Shown: positions 1 through 8,808 of the stretch, piece by piece
How the letters are laid out: every line of letters starts with the position of its first letter
Numbering within the stretch: position 1 is the stretch's first letter
Source: Amoeboradix gromovi
Taxonomy: Eukaryota > Sanchytriomycota > Sanchytriomycetes > Sanchytriales > Sanchytriaceae
Assembly: GCA_018985225.1 (NCBI GenBank)
Contig: JADGIF010000306.1
Location: 1 to 11,287, forward strand
Length of the DNA stretch: 11,287 nt
Direction of reading: 5' to 3'
The notes under the pieces: generated by a model
What the model saw: the letters and a program-made list of their open reading frames with translations, nothing else
Databases searched by the model: none
Told to the model about the DNA's origin: nothing
Program-made: the position numbers and the translations under genes

Positions 1-71
1 AATAAAGCTGAAATAATGTTCCAAGCTGTTACAGAAAGTTGGTCCAGTTTTTATATTTGATGTCCCTTTTG
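1..71. repeat. Left copy of inverted end repeat
   Basis: The first 71 bases match the reverse complement of 11009-11079 at 65 of 71 positions. The mismatches fall at 3, 18, 26, 33, 41 and 67, and four of the six are transitions. The copy runs off the left edge, so its full length is unknown. It ends 43 bases before the sorting nexin ATG. It may belong to a retroelement LTR, another dispersed repeat, or the upstream region of a multicopy gene family. Confidence 0.8.
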
Positions 72-114
72 TTTTTTTCTAAATTTTCAAGTTTCAATAG
101 TTTTTATAACACAT

Positions 115-1388
115 ATGTCAAATGCAAGTCCACAGGTTAAAATAACTGAATTTACTAAGATAGATTCAACATTTAATCCTCATGTAGAGTTCAAGGTAGA
201 ATTTGGCAGCCATTTTCATTTCAAACGCTATTCTGAATTTGAAAAATTGGATGCGTATTTAAGGCAAAGATACGATAACCTAGTACCATTTCTTCCTCCA
301 AAAAAGTATCTTGGGCGTTTTGATACTATTTTTTTAAGAATACGTCAAATAGTTTTAGAATGGTATCTAAACGAACTTTTGGACCATCCGGTTTTAAAGC
401 TGGATGGAATTCTTGATAAATTTCTAACATCTGCGATTGTAGACATACCAATTAAAAAAGCGCTTTCTTCTAACTCTCTTTTAAATCTATTCAAATCTGC
501 GCCAAAATACTTTGAACAAGATGACAGATTAAGAATCATAGCGGGCCAAGCTAGTGCCATTAAATCGAATTATGAGAACCTTACCAGTCATGTACAAATT
601 GCTGTAGAATCCTTGAATGATAGTCTTCAGGTATTAGGGAAGCTTAAAAAGAACATGCAACTCTTTGGTGTCTCAAACCTTCATACTCACCCAAAATTAT
701 CAAAAAGAAGCGCTTGTATGAGCTCTATATTCAGCTCTTTAATAGAAATTAACGAATCCAGAGTAATTAATAATTTATCTAGATGAATGCCGATCAACGA
801 TTATTAGCGGTATTGCAAATATCACAAGGACAGATGGATGCCGTCCAGGACTTAGTGAACCATCGTAAAAGAGACCAGGAGGCATTAGCCACTGCTTTGC
901 AGCCAAATAGTGGCCAAAATCAGAGGGAAATAGAAGAATGTAAATTACAATTAGAGAAGATTGGAGATATTATTAAGATAGATGTAGATCGCAGTGAGTA
1001 CAAAAGAGCTCAGCTAGTTAGGAGGGTCATCTCTAAAATATTGCTTGAATTAATTGAGTGCCAAAGAAAAACAGTGATTCAATGGGAATCATATAATACC
1101 GAAATAAAACGCAAGAGCAGCACTGCTCCTTCTACACAGCAGCAATTTTTATTAGGCTCCGATAGTGATGAGGATAATAGAAACGAAATATTTAAGAATG
1201 TGCCGTTTTCACCAGCATCTGAAGATGAGCACGATTTAAGTACTGCAGCGAATTTTGAAGTAAATAGTCAGGCATCATCAGCAGCTGACGCACCAATAAC
1301 GCCAGTTAATAAAGATAGAGATGAAAACTTTGATATTACCCAAAGCTCTAAAACTGATAACGCAGTGAATAATCCTTGGGATCAATAA
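115..1388 (+). CDS. PX-BAR sorting nexin, two exons joined across a 20-base intron
   Basis: The coding sequence is join(115..762,783..1388), 417 residues. The N-terminal PX domain (about 1-108) has the phosphoinositide-binding features RYSEF (R38-F42), LPPKK (60-64) and an Arg-rich helix near R75/R77, followed by WYLNELLDHPVL. Residues about 120-326 are helical and match a BAR dimerisation domain, ending in a WESY segment like the final helix of SNX1/2/4 proteins. The tail (327-417) is rich in Ser, Asp, Glu and Asn and ends NPWDQ. By family, such proteins bind PI3P on endosomes and shape tubules for cargo recycling. Exon 1 alone would stop at 786; removing 763-782 joins the BAR helices in frame. 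The stop codon lies inside AATAAA. The subfamily (SNX4, Mvp1/SNX8 or Vps5) is not resolved, so no symbol is given. Confidence 0.85.
763..782 (+). other. Ultrashort spliceosomal intron (20 nt) in the sorting nexin gene
   Basis: The sequence is GTAATTAATAATTTATCTAG. It has GT-AG ends, a TTAAT run as likely branch site and a TAG acceptor. The upstream reading frame is open to AGA at 760-762, and the downstream frame has a TAG (780-782) directly before ATG 783. Deleting exactly these bases fuses the two halves of the BAR domain in phase 0. If retained, translation stops at 784-786. Confidence 0.8.
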
Positions 1389-1389
1389 A
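1384..1389 (+). terminator. AATAAA poly(A) signal overlapping the sorting nexin stop
   Basis: The TAA stop (1386-1388) lies inside the hexamer AATAAA, followed by TCG and a T-rich stretch. Predicted from motif only. Confidence 0.45.
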
Positions 1390-1887
1390 TCGTTTTAAGA
1401 TAGCTTTTATTATTTTTCTCCTTTATGAACGACTCCAGGAATTTTCCGACATCGCAGGGATGATCGCCCCGTTAAAAGTCCTGATTTCCGAGAAAATCGA
1501 GAAATTACACATAGAAACTAGCAGTGCTAGATGCTCCGTTACAGTGATTGTTCACGCTTTCACTAGCCTGAGGCGGGATTGAATAAGGATGTATATATTT
1601 GTATAAATTCCTTGCTGTCATACAATCTCTATTGTTGCACATGTGGTAAGACAATGATATTCGAATTGTTAATAAATGGTTTACAAGTTTATTTATTGTT
1701 CATCTCTTATAGGCATTGAAAGACATCTAATTGTTCAATGCTTGGACCAGTTCCTCAGTGTTAATGAATGTATGCTGTACCTGTTAGTTGTTTCTTTAGA
1801 TTTGACATATTCGGGATTACATCCATTAATTCCATTTACCATCTGTGAAAACGAAGAATATCGAGTATTTAAGCTATAGGAAGAGTC
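1389..1887. other. Intergenic region, no convincing gene
   Basis: About 1425-1580 is visibly richer in G and C than its surroundings. It contains a near-perfect dyad at 1518-1530 (CTAGCA, one base, TGCTAG). The part from 1590 on is AT-rich and holds a hairpin with 8-base perfect arms (1713-1720 and 1734-1741, 13-base loop). Two short ATG-initiated ORFs here (1376-1582 and 1676-1879) have no recognisable domain and are probably chance. I saw no tRNA, snRNA or snoRNA hallmarks. Confidence 0.5.
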
Positions 1888-1952
1888 ATGAAATTATATA
1901 AAAATGCATACAAATTCGCTATAAATGATTTGCTCAAAAAAACAATCGATCT
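1888..1952 (+). other. Candidate first coding exon of the ABC transporter
   Basis: An ATG at 1888 opens a frame of 21 codons plus two bases, up to a GT at 1953. Joined to 1973 it would read on into Asn-Phe-Cys-Asn-Met and then the annotated protein. ABCC proteins usually carry an aromatic-rich segment just before the GYKRPLE motif, and the Phe of that extension falls where the family has one. Against it, TATA-like runs at 1895-1904 and 1920-1926 lie inside or beside this exon and could instead be the promoter for a start at 1986. Confidence 0.35.
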
Positions 1953-1972
1953 GTGCAATGATCGATTTGGAG
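1953..1972 (+). other. Candidate 20-nt intron at the 5' end of the ABC transporter gene
   Basis: The sequence GTGCAATGATCGATTTGGAG is exactly 20 bases with GT-AG ends, and it puts the ATG 1888 frame in phase with the transporter. Its AG is the only one between about 1900 and 1985. It lacks the GTAAT start, the TTAAT branch run and the TAG end seen in the two firm 20-base introns. It also overlaps a 7-base inverted repeat (AATCGAT at 1944-1950, ATCGATT at 1961-1967). Confidence 0.35.
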
Positions 1973-1985
1973 AAACTTCTGTAAC

Positions 1986-4900
1986 ATGGTGTTCTTCAAC
2001 TATTTCAATGCAGTGGTATGGAAAGGTTATAAGAGACCATTAGAAATTGAAGATACTTTAGTAATTGGCAGCCATATAAAGGCTGAAAAAGTTAGAACCG
2101 AGATTGAAGATTGTTTGGAAGATCATTTGTTGAAAAAGAAAGAACCAATGGAATCATTACAAAGGAATGACATTTTAAATGCAATCTTTAAAGCATTTGG
2201 TAAACGGTTCCTATGGGCTGGTATGCTAAAGTTCATCAATGACTCTGCTATGCTTGCTACACCGTTGTTGCAAGAATTTATTATTAGGTATATACAAGAT
2301 TACAAGCGAGATAAAAACAGTGTTGAGCCTTACATGGGCTATGTGTACGTAGTTGTATTCTTTTTGTTAAACGTTGTCCAAGCAATAGCAATTAATTATT
2401 ACTTTATCAATTCCATGACTTGTGGATTGCAGGTTAGAACAAGTCTTACCACAATCATTTACAAAAAGATTTTAAAAATGAACCCTTCATTGTTTAATTC
2501 TGGCACCATCATTAATCTTGTTTCTACTGATGCTAGTAGGTTGGAATTCACTGCTAGCTATTTACATATGATCTGGAGTGCCCCTTTTCAACTATTTGTA
2601 ATCATTGCGTTCTTGATTAGGGCTTTAGGATGGATCGCCTTAATTGGGGTTGCTGCCATATTTTTTGTAGCACCGTTCCAGTCTATCTTGTTCAAACGAC
2701 TCGGGATTTATCGCAAAGCGTCTCAAATAATCACGGATTCTCGAGTTAAACAGACAAATGAAGCTCTTCAATCCATGAGATTAATTAAGTGTTTTGGATG
2801 GGAGCCACTAGTGCTAAACACTTTGCAGGATTTGCGAAAGGCGGAACTATTGAACATATTTAAGCTAGCTATCTTGTCAACTATTACATTTGGATTGGCT
2901 CAAGTTGTACCTACAATCGCATCTGTTCTTACTTATGTTACTTACCTTAAACTGGGCAACGACTTGGAGCCTGCAATCATATTTTCATCATTATCTTATT
3001 TCAATCTTTTATTTACTCCGCTATTGATGCTACCATTCTTACTAAGTGGTATCGTGGACAGTAGAGTGGCTCTTACAAGATTAAGCGATCTTTTAAAATC
3101 AAATGAGCTAGATAACCATCCAACCATTAAAGATCCAACAAATACTGACTATGCAGTGCAGATTGAAAATGGCACATTCTCATGGGATATGGTGAAAGAA
3201 GTACCAATGACTATTTTGCATGACATGAATATTAAAATCAGAAAAGGTTCGCTAACTGTCATTGTAGGCAGTGTAGGTTGTGGGAAATCTTCATTGTTGC
3301 AAGCTATCATTGGAGAGATGCGTAAAATACATGGAAACGTCAGTTTGAGCGGTTCTGTCGGTTATGCACCTCAGATAGCATGGATTCAAAATGGAACATT
3401 GAAAGATAATGTGCTTTTTGGGCTGCCTTTTGACAAGCAGAGATACCAAGATGCCATTACACTTAGTCAACTAAGCCACGATCTTGAAATATTGCCTGAT
3501 GGTGATTCCACTGAGATTGGTGAAAAGGGCATCAATTTGAGTGGCGGTCAAAAAGCTAGAGTCAGCTTAGCCCGTGTATACTATTTCAATCCTGACATTA
3601 TACTTTTGGATGATGTCCTGAGTGCTGTTGATTCTCACGTTGCTAATTCCTTGTTTTTCGATTTAATCAAGAACGGGTTTAAATCAAAGACTATACTACT
3701 AGTCACCCATCAGTTACATGTTGTCCCTAGTTGCGATAATGTCATATTTATGGAAAACGGTGTAGTATCTGGTCAAGGGGAGTACTCCACGTTGCTAAAA
3801 TCTAGTCAAACTTTCAAAACCTACATGAACAATGTTCAAGGCCAAATGACCGAGAACGTGCCTGAAGGTAATTCCGTTGAGCCGTCGGCTAATGACACAG
3901 CTAAGCCAGCGGTACTAATGACAGCGGAAGAGCGATTTAGTGGTGCTGTTAAATGGAGGGTGTACAGCAGCTATTTGAAAGCAGGATACGGATTTTCTGT
4001 CGGTAGTGCTGTTATTTTGGTGTATTTAATACTAAATGCTAACAAAATAGGTGCTAATTTATGGCTTGCTTATTACACTCAAGGGCAAATGCAGATTTGG
4101 GGCATCAGCGTGGATGTCTTTATCATTGTGTACTGCATATTAGGAATATCCCAGTCAATATTTGTGGTGGGTACTGGGGTTGTAGGAGCTATTGGTGGAT
4201 ACAAAGCTAGTAAGATTTTGCATGAGAATGCGATATTGCGAGTGATGAATGCCCCAATGAGCTTTTTTGACACTAATCCATTGGGACGAATACTGAACAG
4301 GTTTAGTAAGGATCAAGATGCTTTGGATTCTCAACTTCCCCAATCACTGAGATCGTTCTTAACTACCTTCTTTACTACTATATTCAGTTTTGCTTATATG
4401 ATTGTAGTTACCCCTTTACTAGCTGCCCCATTAGTACTGCTTTTGGTAGCTTATTACTTTATTCAAGATTTTTATCGATGCACTAGCAGGGAACTAAAAA
4501 GAATTGATGCTATAAGTAAAAGTCCTGTTTATTCCTTGATAGGCGAGAGTATGAATGGTCTAAGCACGATTAGAGCATATAGAGAAGAAGAGAGGTTTAT
4601 GCAATTATTGGATAACCATGTGGATAAGAATAATAGACCAGCTTACAGTCAGTTAGTGGCGCAAAGATGGTTAAGTTTAAGGCTAGAGCTAATAGGTGCA
4701 GTGCTGATATTCTTTGCAGCATTGTTCGGAATAATCGGTAAGGATACGATACCTGTCGGTGTTATCGCTCTCTCTTTAACTTATGCATTAAGCACTACAA
4801 GCTCATTAAACTGGTGTGTTAGACAACTAGCAGAATTGGAGGTTTATATGAACAGTGTAGAAAGAATTAACTTTTATGCCGAAGAATTGCCAACTGAGAA

Positions 4901-5779
4901 ACCTAAAAGGGTCGATTCAGATCCTACGAATTGGCCTGTTAAAGCACAGGTAGAGTTTAAGAACTGCTCCATGTCTTACAGACCGGGATTGCCAGATGTA
5001 CTCAAAGATGTTAACCTGAGCATACCAGGTGGACTAAAAATCGGAATAGTAGGTAGAACAGGGAGTGGAAAATCGTCATTGACAGTGGCATTGATGAGAC
5101 TAGTGGAAATTAATAAAGGGCAGATACTGATAGATGGTGTAGATATAGCCACAATTGGACTGCATACTTTAAGGAAAAGAATAGCTATCGTTCCTCAGGA
5201 TCCCGTGTTATTCAGTGGGACTATTAGATCTAATCTAGATAGATATGGTGAATTTGATGAGGCAAAATTGTGGTCAGTGTTAGAGCGAGTGGGATTAAAA
5301 GCTTCAATAGAGATATTAGACAAAAAGCTGGACTCTATAGTAAGTGAAAATGGTGAAAACTACTCCGTAGGGCAGCGTCAGCTATTCTGCTTAGCTAGAG
5401 CGATGCTTCTAGACTCAAATATAATTATTATGGATGAAGCAAGCGCGAGTGTAGACGTGCACACTGATAGATACATACAAGAAGCAATAAGAAGAGACTT
5501 TAATAGCAAGACAATATTGACTATTGCACACAGGTTAGGTAATACAGTATTAATGTAGGAACAATAATAGACTATGACAAGGTTTTAGTAATGGAGAACG
5601 GAACAGTCGGAGAGTACGACTCGCCAAAAGAGTTGCTTAATAACCCGAACTCTTTGTTCACCAAACTAGTAAATCAGACGGGTGAGTCAAATGCCAGCAT
5701 GTTAAGAGATTTGGCAAATGGAGGTGCAGATCTGGATAAGATACTGGAACTGAATACTGCGATACCAGATACTAAATAA
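1986..5779 (+). CDS. ABCC-family full ABC transporter (MRP-like), spliced
   Basis: The coding sequence is join(1986..5538,5559..5779), 1257 residues, or 1283 if the upstream exon is real. It begins near GYKRPLE, so there is no TMD0 and it is a short ABCC. Order: TMD1 (about 80-360), NBD1 with Walker A GSVGCGKSS (about 427), signature LSGGQ (about 516) and Walker B ILLDD (about 540), linker, TMD2 (about 665-960), NBD2 with Walker A GRTGSGKSS (about 1022), signature YSVGQ and Walker B IIMDE (about 1150), and H-loop AHRLG split by the intron. NBD1 has Asp in place of the catalytic Glu, as is normal for ABCC, so NBD2 should be the hydrolytic site. By family it exports organic anions, conjugates or drugs across the plasma or vacuolar membrane; the substrate cannot be told. 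Without splicing the last 73 residues would be lost. Confidence 0.93.
5539..5558 (+). other. Ultrashort spliceosomal intron (20 nt) in NBD2 of the ABC transporter
   Basis: The sequence is GTAATACAGTATTAATGTAG. The codon before it is split (G, then GA), and removal gives His-Arg-Leu-Gly-Thr-Ile-Ile-Asp, exactly the conserved ABCC sequence after the H-loop. If retained, the terminal TAG of the intron itself is an in-frame stop. This is the best supported intron in the window because the flanking protein sequence is so conserved. Confidence 0.9.
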
Positions 5780-5780
5780 A
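5775..5780 (+). terminator. AATAAA poly(A) signal overlapping the ABC transporter stop
   Basis: The TAA stop (5777-5779) is embedded in AATAAA, followed by CTGCATGTTATTG. The same arrangement is seen at the sorting nexin and EF-hand genes. Motif-based only. Confidence 0.45.
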
Positions 5781-6185
5781 CTGCATGTTATTGTACCACA
5801 AAATGATTCATATTTACTCGCAAGTTTTGATCTTAAAGAATGACTCTACTAGCTGCAATCTTGAATTTGCATACAACCCAGAAAAAGCCCCAATGAATCA
5901 GCGGTAATAAAAGAAGTGGAGATTTCAGGCACAATTATGATTACCATGTATTTGAGCAATAGCCCGACTTATGAGTATAAATTATTGTTTAAATTATTAT
6001 AACATAAGTAGGATGCTACTGAGTTATGTAATCAATTCGTCTTTTGTAGCCGTAAAACAATCCCCATAAGTGGTTGGCTTAATCTGACGGAGTTTGTTGG
6101 CAGTTTTAATATATGTTTTTATTGCCGTCAATTCACTGTTGAAGTTAACAGCTAGGCAACCCAGTTGCAAAAGGATATAAATAAA
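5780..6185. other. Intergenic region, nothing coding seen
   Basis: AT-rich, with stops in all frames and no RNA gene signature that I recognise. It contains an 8-base direct repeat AAATTATT near 5980-5999 and ends in a TATA-like run (GATATAAATAAAATG) at about 6174-6188, a possible promoter for the short ORFs or the OSGIN-like gene. Confidence 0.5.
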
Positions 6186-6290
6186 ATGAATCAAATGTTT
6201 AACTCATTAAAGATCTTTAGGCATATGGTGAAAGACAAAGCTGGCGCAGAAGAAATGTTAGTAGAATCATTCCGCTTAAATTCTAGGTGA
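6186..6290 (+). CDS. Short ORF, 34 codons, possible uORF or first exon of a small gene
   Basis: An ATG follows a TATA-like run directly and opens 34 codons ending TGA at 6288-6290. The peptide is hydrophilic, Lys/Glu/Met-rich, with no family I recognise. A GT at 6287 and an AG at 6312 would remove 26 bases and join it to the frame of the next short ORF, giving a 63-residue protein. It could equally be a uORF of the OSGIN-like gene or chance. Confidence 0.2.
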   Translation: MNQMFNSLKIFRHMVKDKAGAEEMLVESFRLNSR

Positions 6291-6295
6291 AATAA

Positions 6296-6403
6296 ATGGG
6301 CACCACTGCAAGAACAAGTCTATCTACTTCTTTAAGTGGTTGTCCAAAGGGCTACTTAAAAATACAAATCCATAATTTTAACGGAGGATACTCTGATGAC
6401 TGA
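6296..6403 (+). CDS. Short ORF overlapping the OSGIN-like start, possible uORF
   Basis: It encodes 35 residues, Ser/Thr-rich at first, and its TGA (6401-6403) lies 8 bases inside the OSGIN-like gene in another frame. If the transcript starts upstream of 6296, ribosomes would meet this ATG first, so it could lower translation of the main ORF. No homology recognised. Confidence 0.2.
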   Translation: MGTTARTSLSTSLSGCPKGYLKIQIHNFNGGYSDD

Positions 6404-7520
6404 CATGGAGATGATAACAATAGTTGGAAGTGGACCATCGAGTATTATGCTAAGCGCATTACTATGTGGATATATACCCACTGAAAAAGTAGACAGATTA
6501 TCAAGGGAACACTGGCCAAGTAAGATAGTGCTGAAGAAACCCAAAGTAAAATTTACAAAAGTAGAATCAAAGTACAAAGTACGGATTCTTGGAAATGCAT
6601 TAGGAGGAATGTGGAGAGAAGGTGATGATACAGAGACCATATCCTATGGATGGCAATTAGAAATACCACAATTTCCATTTATTAAATATTTACGAATTGC
6701 CAACAAAATGGTAGAAGATTATGAGTTTTACAGACCGACAAGAAGTTTAGTAGCACAGTACTACAAATATTGCGCAGCCAAACTAGATATAGAATTCACA
6801 GAGTGCACAGTATCATCAGTTGTGAGAAACAAGATGTTTTCCATAAACACTGATGTTGGTGTATTTAGCGCCGATAAAGTTGTTTTTGCCACTGGAAAAT
6901 ATACAATGCCAAGAAAGTTATCTTTTTCTTCAGATTATACAATTCCAACCAAAATACCAAATGCAAAAATAAAACGAGTACTAGTAATTGGTAGTGGGTT
7001 TAGTGCTGCTGATACTGTTTTGCAATATATAAGATGGGACGTTCAAGTATTTCATATATTTTATGCATTCCCTGAACACAAAAAACTTTTCCAATCGTCC
7101 AAACACTGTCCCAACATAACTTACAAGCAATCACCACTTGCGTTTTGTCACTCTTCTTCCTACCCTCAATATTCAGTCTTGTTTAACGCCATGAAAAACG
7201 GAAAGTTAGAAATTAGCGATTTAAGCTCAGTTTCCGATGTTTATATTCCTTTACCTGGGTTTACAGCAGCATCAAAGTCGCGCTTAGTTGATGGATATGG
7301 TAATAACTATGATATTGAGTTCGATTACTACCACGCTCTTATTGGATATTATACACAAGGTTGGTCCATTTGCGATAATGTTATTTCCCCAAACAAATCT
7401 AAATATCAGCCATTTGAGCAGATCAACAACGTTTACACATGTGGGTCTTCTGAATCCACCACCTTGATTTGCGATTGTCTCGACACCTGTTATGCTACTT
7501 ATAAAGATATAACCAAGTAA
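6396..7520 (+). CDS. OSGIN-like FAD/NAD(P)-binding oxidoreductase
   Basis: The protein has 374 residues. An N-terminal FAD Rossmann motif GSGPSS (11-16), the family-typical GNALGGMWREG (about 66-76), an aromatic and Pro segment GWQLEIPQFPF, the ATG turn in FATGKY (164-169) and a second dinucleotide-binding motif GSGFSAAD (199-206) appear in the order found in OSGIN1/2 (oxidative stress-induced growth inhibitor) and related flavin monooxygenase-like proteins. The C-terminus CGSSESTT is placed where these proteins close the FAD site. The substrate is unknown. The ATG at 6396 is preceded by ACGGAGGATACTCTG; Met at residues 4 and 6 are alternative starts. The next gene starts only 34 bases after the stop. 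Confidence 0.8.
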   Translation: MTDMEMITIVGSGPSSIMLSALLCGYIPTEKVDRLSREHWPSKIVLKKPKVKFTKVESKYKVRILGNALGGMWREGDDTETISYGWQLEIPQFPFIKYLRIANKMVEDYEFYRPTRSLVAQYYKYCAAKLDIEFTECTVSSVVRNKMFSINTDVGVFSADKVVFATGKYTMPRKLSFSSDYTIPTKIPNAKIKRVLVIGSGFSAADTVLQYIRWDVQVFHIFYAFPEHKKLFQSSKHCPNITYKQSPLAFCHSSSYPQYSVLFNAMKNGKLEISDLSSVSDVYIPLPGFTAASKSRLVDGYGNNYDIEFDYYHALIGYYTQGWSICDNVISPNKSKYQPFEQINNVYTCGSSESTTLICDCLDTCYATYKDITK

Positions 7521-7554
7521 ATATGATTAATTACAAATATTTTTCCATACAATT

Positions 7555-8805
7555 ATGAGCTTCGATGGCGCCTTGTTCACTGGTCCGCCAGTTGATAGAC
7601 CATATAATACCAAGTTGAACACTTGCAGAATTCAAATGATACCAATGAGCGGCCTACCTCATACTAACTATCTTTATAGTTTGGCATTGACCTCAGATCC
7701 CTTTAGATTGTTGGCTACAGGAGATTCAAATGGCGGCGTCTACATATGGGATGCATTCGGATCTATTAATGGACAGCAGTTAATGAGTCGTCAGCAAAAA
7801 CAAGGTCTTGTTGATACCGTAAATCGCCATGGTGTCCTGGTTTCTGCTTTTGAATGCTATGAAGAGCCAAAGGATTTACAAGTTGTCTCAGCAGTGCAAA
7901 GTTTGGCTATAGAAAAACAAGGTATATGGTGTTTAGTTGGTACGAGCAGAGGCAATATTAACCTGCATTCAGTTAGACTTCGGCCTGGTGCCTATATACA
8001 CTCATTGCACGGCCATAGTAATTGTGTCAGTGATATCAGATTAAGCGATAGTCAAGATATTGCAATTAGTGGAGATTGGGACGGAAAGATTAACGTCTGG
8101 GATTTGAATGCTGGTAGAGTAGTCAATCAATTCAAATCCTCAAACACTCAGATAACACATCTTGCTTTCCAGCCTGTAAGCAGAAATAGCACCAAAAACA
8201 ACATTTTCATGGCTGTGAGCATGGACGGATCTATTTTTATATATGATTCTAGGCAACGTAACTTTGCAGCTCAACTACAACAGATGGAAACGACCCCACC
8301 ATGGGCCATAAGTGCTTCTTATTCTGATGACGGTGGTAAAATACTTGTTGGTCGTAGAGATAATGCAATTGAGGAATACATCCAAGCTCAATTGCACAAG
8401 AAATACAAACTTCCCAGTGGAAGTGGTCCTGTAAGTCATGCCAGATACCTTCCAAATGGACATGCGATATGCTCGTCAATTGACAACATAAGGATTGCGA
8501 ATTTAGTGGAGTACGACATGATAACAAATGCAGTGTCTTCTGATACCTTTACCACTCCATTCGAAATTCAGTCTAGTCATCATGGTGGGCCAATAAGCAG
8601 AATGGAGATTGACGTGAATCATGAGTTCTTATGCACTGGCTTGGGAGTTCGAGATTGGCCGATTGATATTTTCTCGAATGGAATAGCTACACCATTTCAG
8701 CTAAATGGTAAAGCCAAAAAACCATTGGACACGACTAGTGGATTCGTAAACTGCTTGTTATACCAAGTAAAGGTGAAAGAAAAGCTGGAGATGCGCCTAA
8801 TCTAA
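7555..8805 (+). CDS. SPT8: Spt8-like WD40 subunit of the SAGA coactivator
   Basis: The protein has 416 residues and is a WD-repeat propeller. A GH...WD unit is plain at 153-184 (LHGHSNCVSDIRL to NVWDL). Spt8 hallmarks are TTPPW (246-250) followed by VGRRDNAIEEY (265-275), LPSGSGPVS (286-294), the DNIR segment, and HHGGPIS (342-348), in the order of the fungal protein. By family Spt8 sits in SAGA and contacts TBP, controlling its delivery to promoters in the nucleus. It is much shorter than the budding yeast protein (602 residues) because the acidic N-terminal extension is absent. The end (about 358-416) diverges from the usual SGNRGW motif, reading LGVRDW. It lies 34 bases after the OSGIN-like stop. 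Confidence 0.85.
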   Translation: MSFDGALFTGPPVDRPYNTKLNTCRIQMIPMSGLPHTNYLYSLALTSDPFRLLATGDSNGGVYIWDAFGSINGQQLMSRQQKQGLVDTVNRHGVLVSAFECYEEPKDLQVVSAVQSLAIEKQGIWCLVGTSRGNINLHSVRLRPGAYIHSLHGHSNCVSDIRLSDSQDIAISGDWDGKINVWDLNAGRVVNQFKSSNTQITHLAFQPVSRNSTKNNIFMAVSMDGSIFIYDSRQRNFAAQLQQMETTPPWAISASYSDDGGKILVGRRDNAIEEYIQAQLHKKYKLPSGSGPVSHARYLPNGHAICSSIDNIRIANLVEYDMITNAVSSDTFTTPFEIQSSHHGGPISRMEIDVNHEFLCTGLGVRDWPIDIFSNGIATPFQLNGKAKKPLDTTSGFVNCLLYQVKVKEKLEMRLI

Positions 8806-8808
8806 TGA

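Noticed and set aside
345-560. Minus-strand ORFs opposite coding regions (345-560, 4079-4343, 6356-6640, 8249-8527, 9771-10040)
   Set aside because: They lie opposite well supported genes and show no domain of their own.
776-790. Frameshift or sequencing error, or two separate genes, at the ATGA overlap in the sorting nexin
   Set aside because: An exact 20-base GT-AG segment repairs the frame, and the same length and motif recur in the ABC gene, so splicing is the better explanation.
1676-1879. 67-codon ORF upstream of the ABC transporter
   Set aside because: No recognisable domain, and a hairpin lies across its start region. Likely chance in AT-rich DNA, though a small gene cannot be excluded.
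1389-1985. tRNA, snRNA (a U5-like GATTTCCG string) or snoRNA in the gap
   Set aside because: No cloverleaf, Sm site, U5 loop or C/D boxes could be assembled; the match is only eight bases.
2598-2620. 23-base GTAATC...ATTAG segment in the ABC transporter
   Set aside because: It encodes part of a transmembrane helix, and removal would break the frame.
5540-5600. Truncated ABC transporter pseudogene plus separate small ORF at 5591
   Set aside because: The sequence after the stop continues the conserved NBD2 in the right phase once 20 bases are removed.
6383-6390. GGAGG upstream of ATG read as a bacterial ribosome binding site
   Set aside because: Gene content and introns are eukaryotic; kept only as a shared upstream motif.
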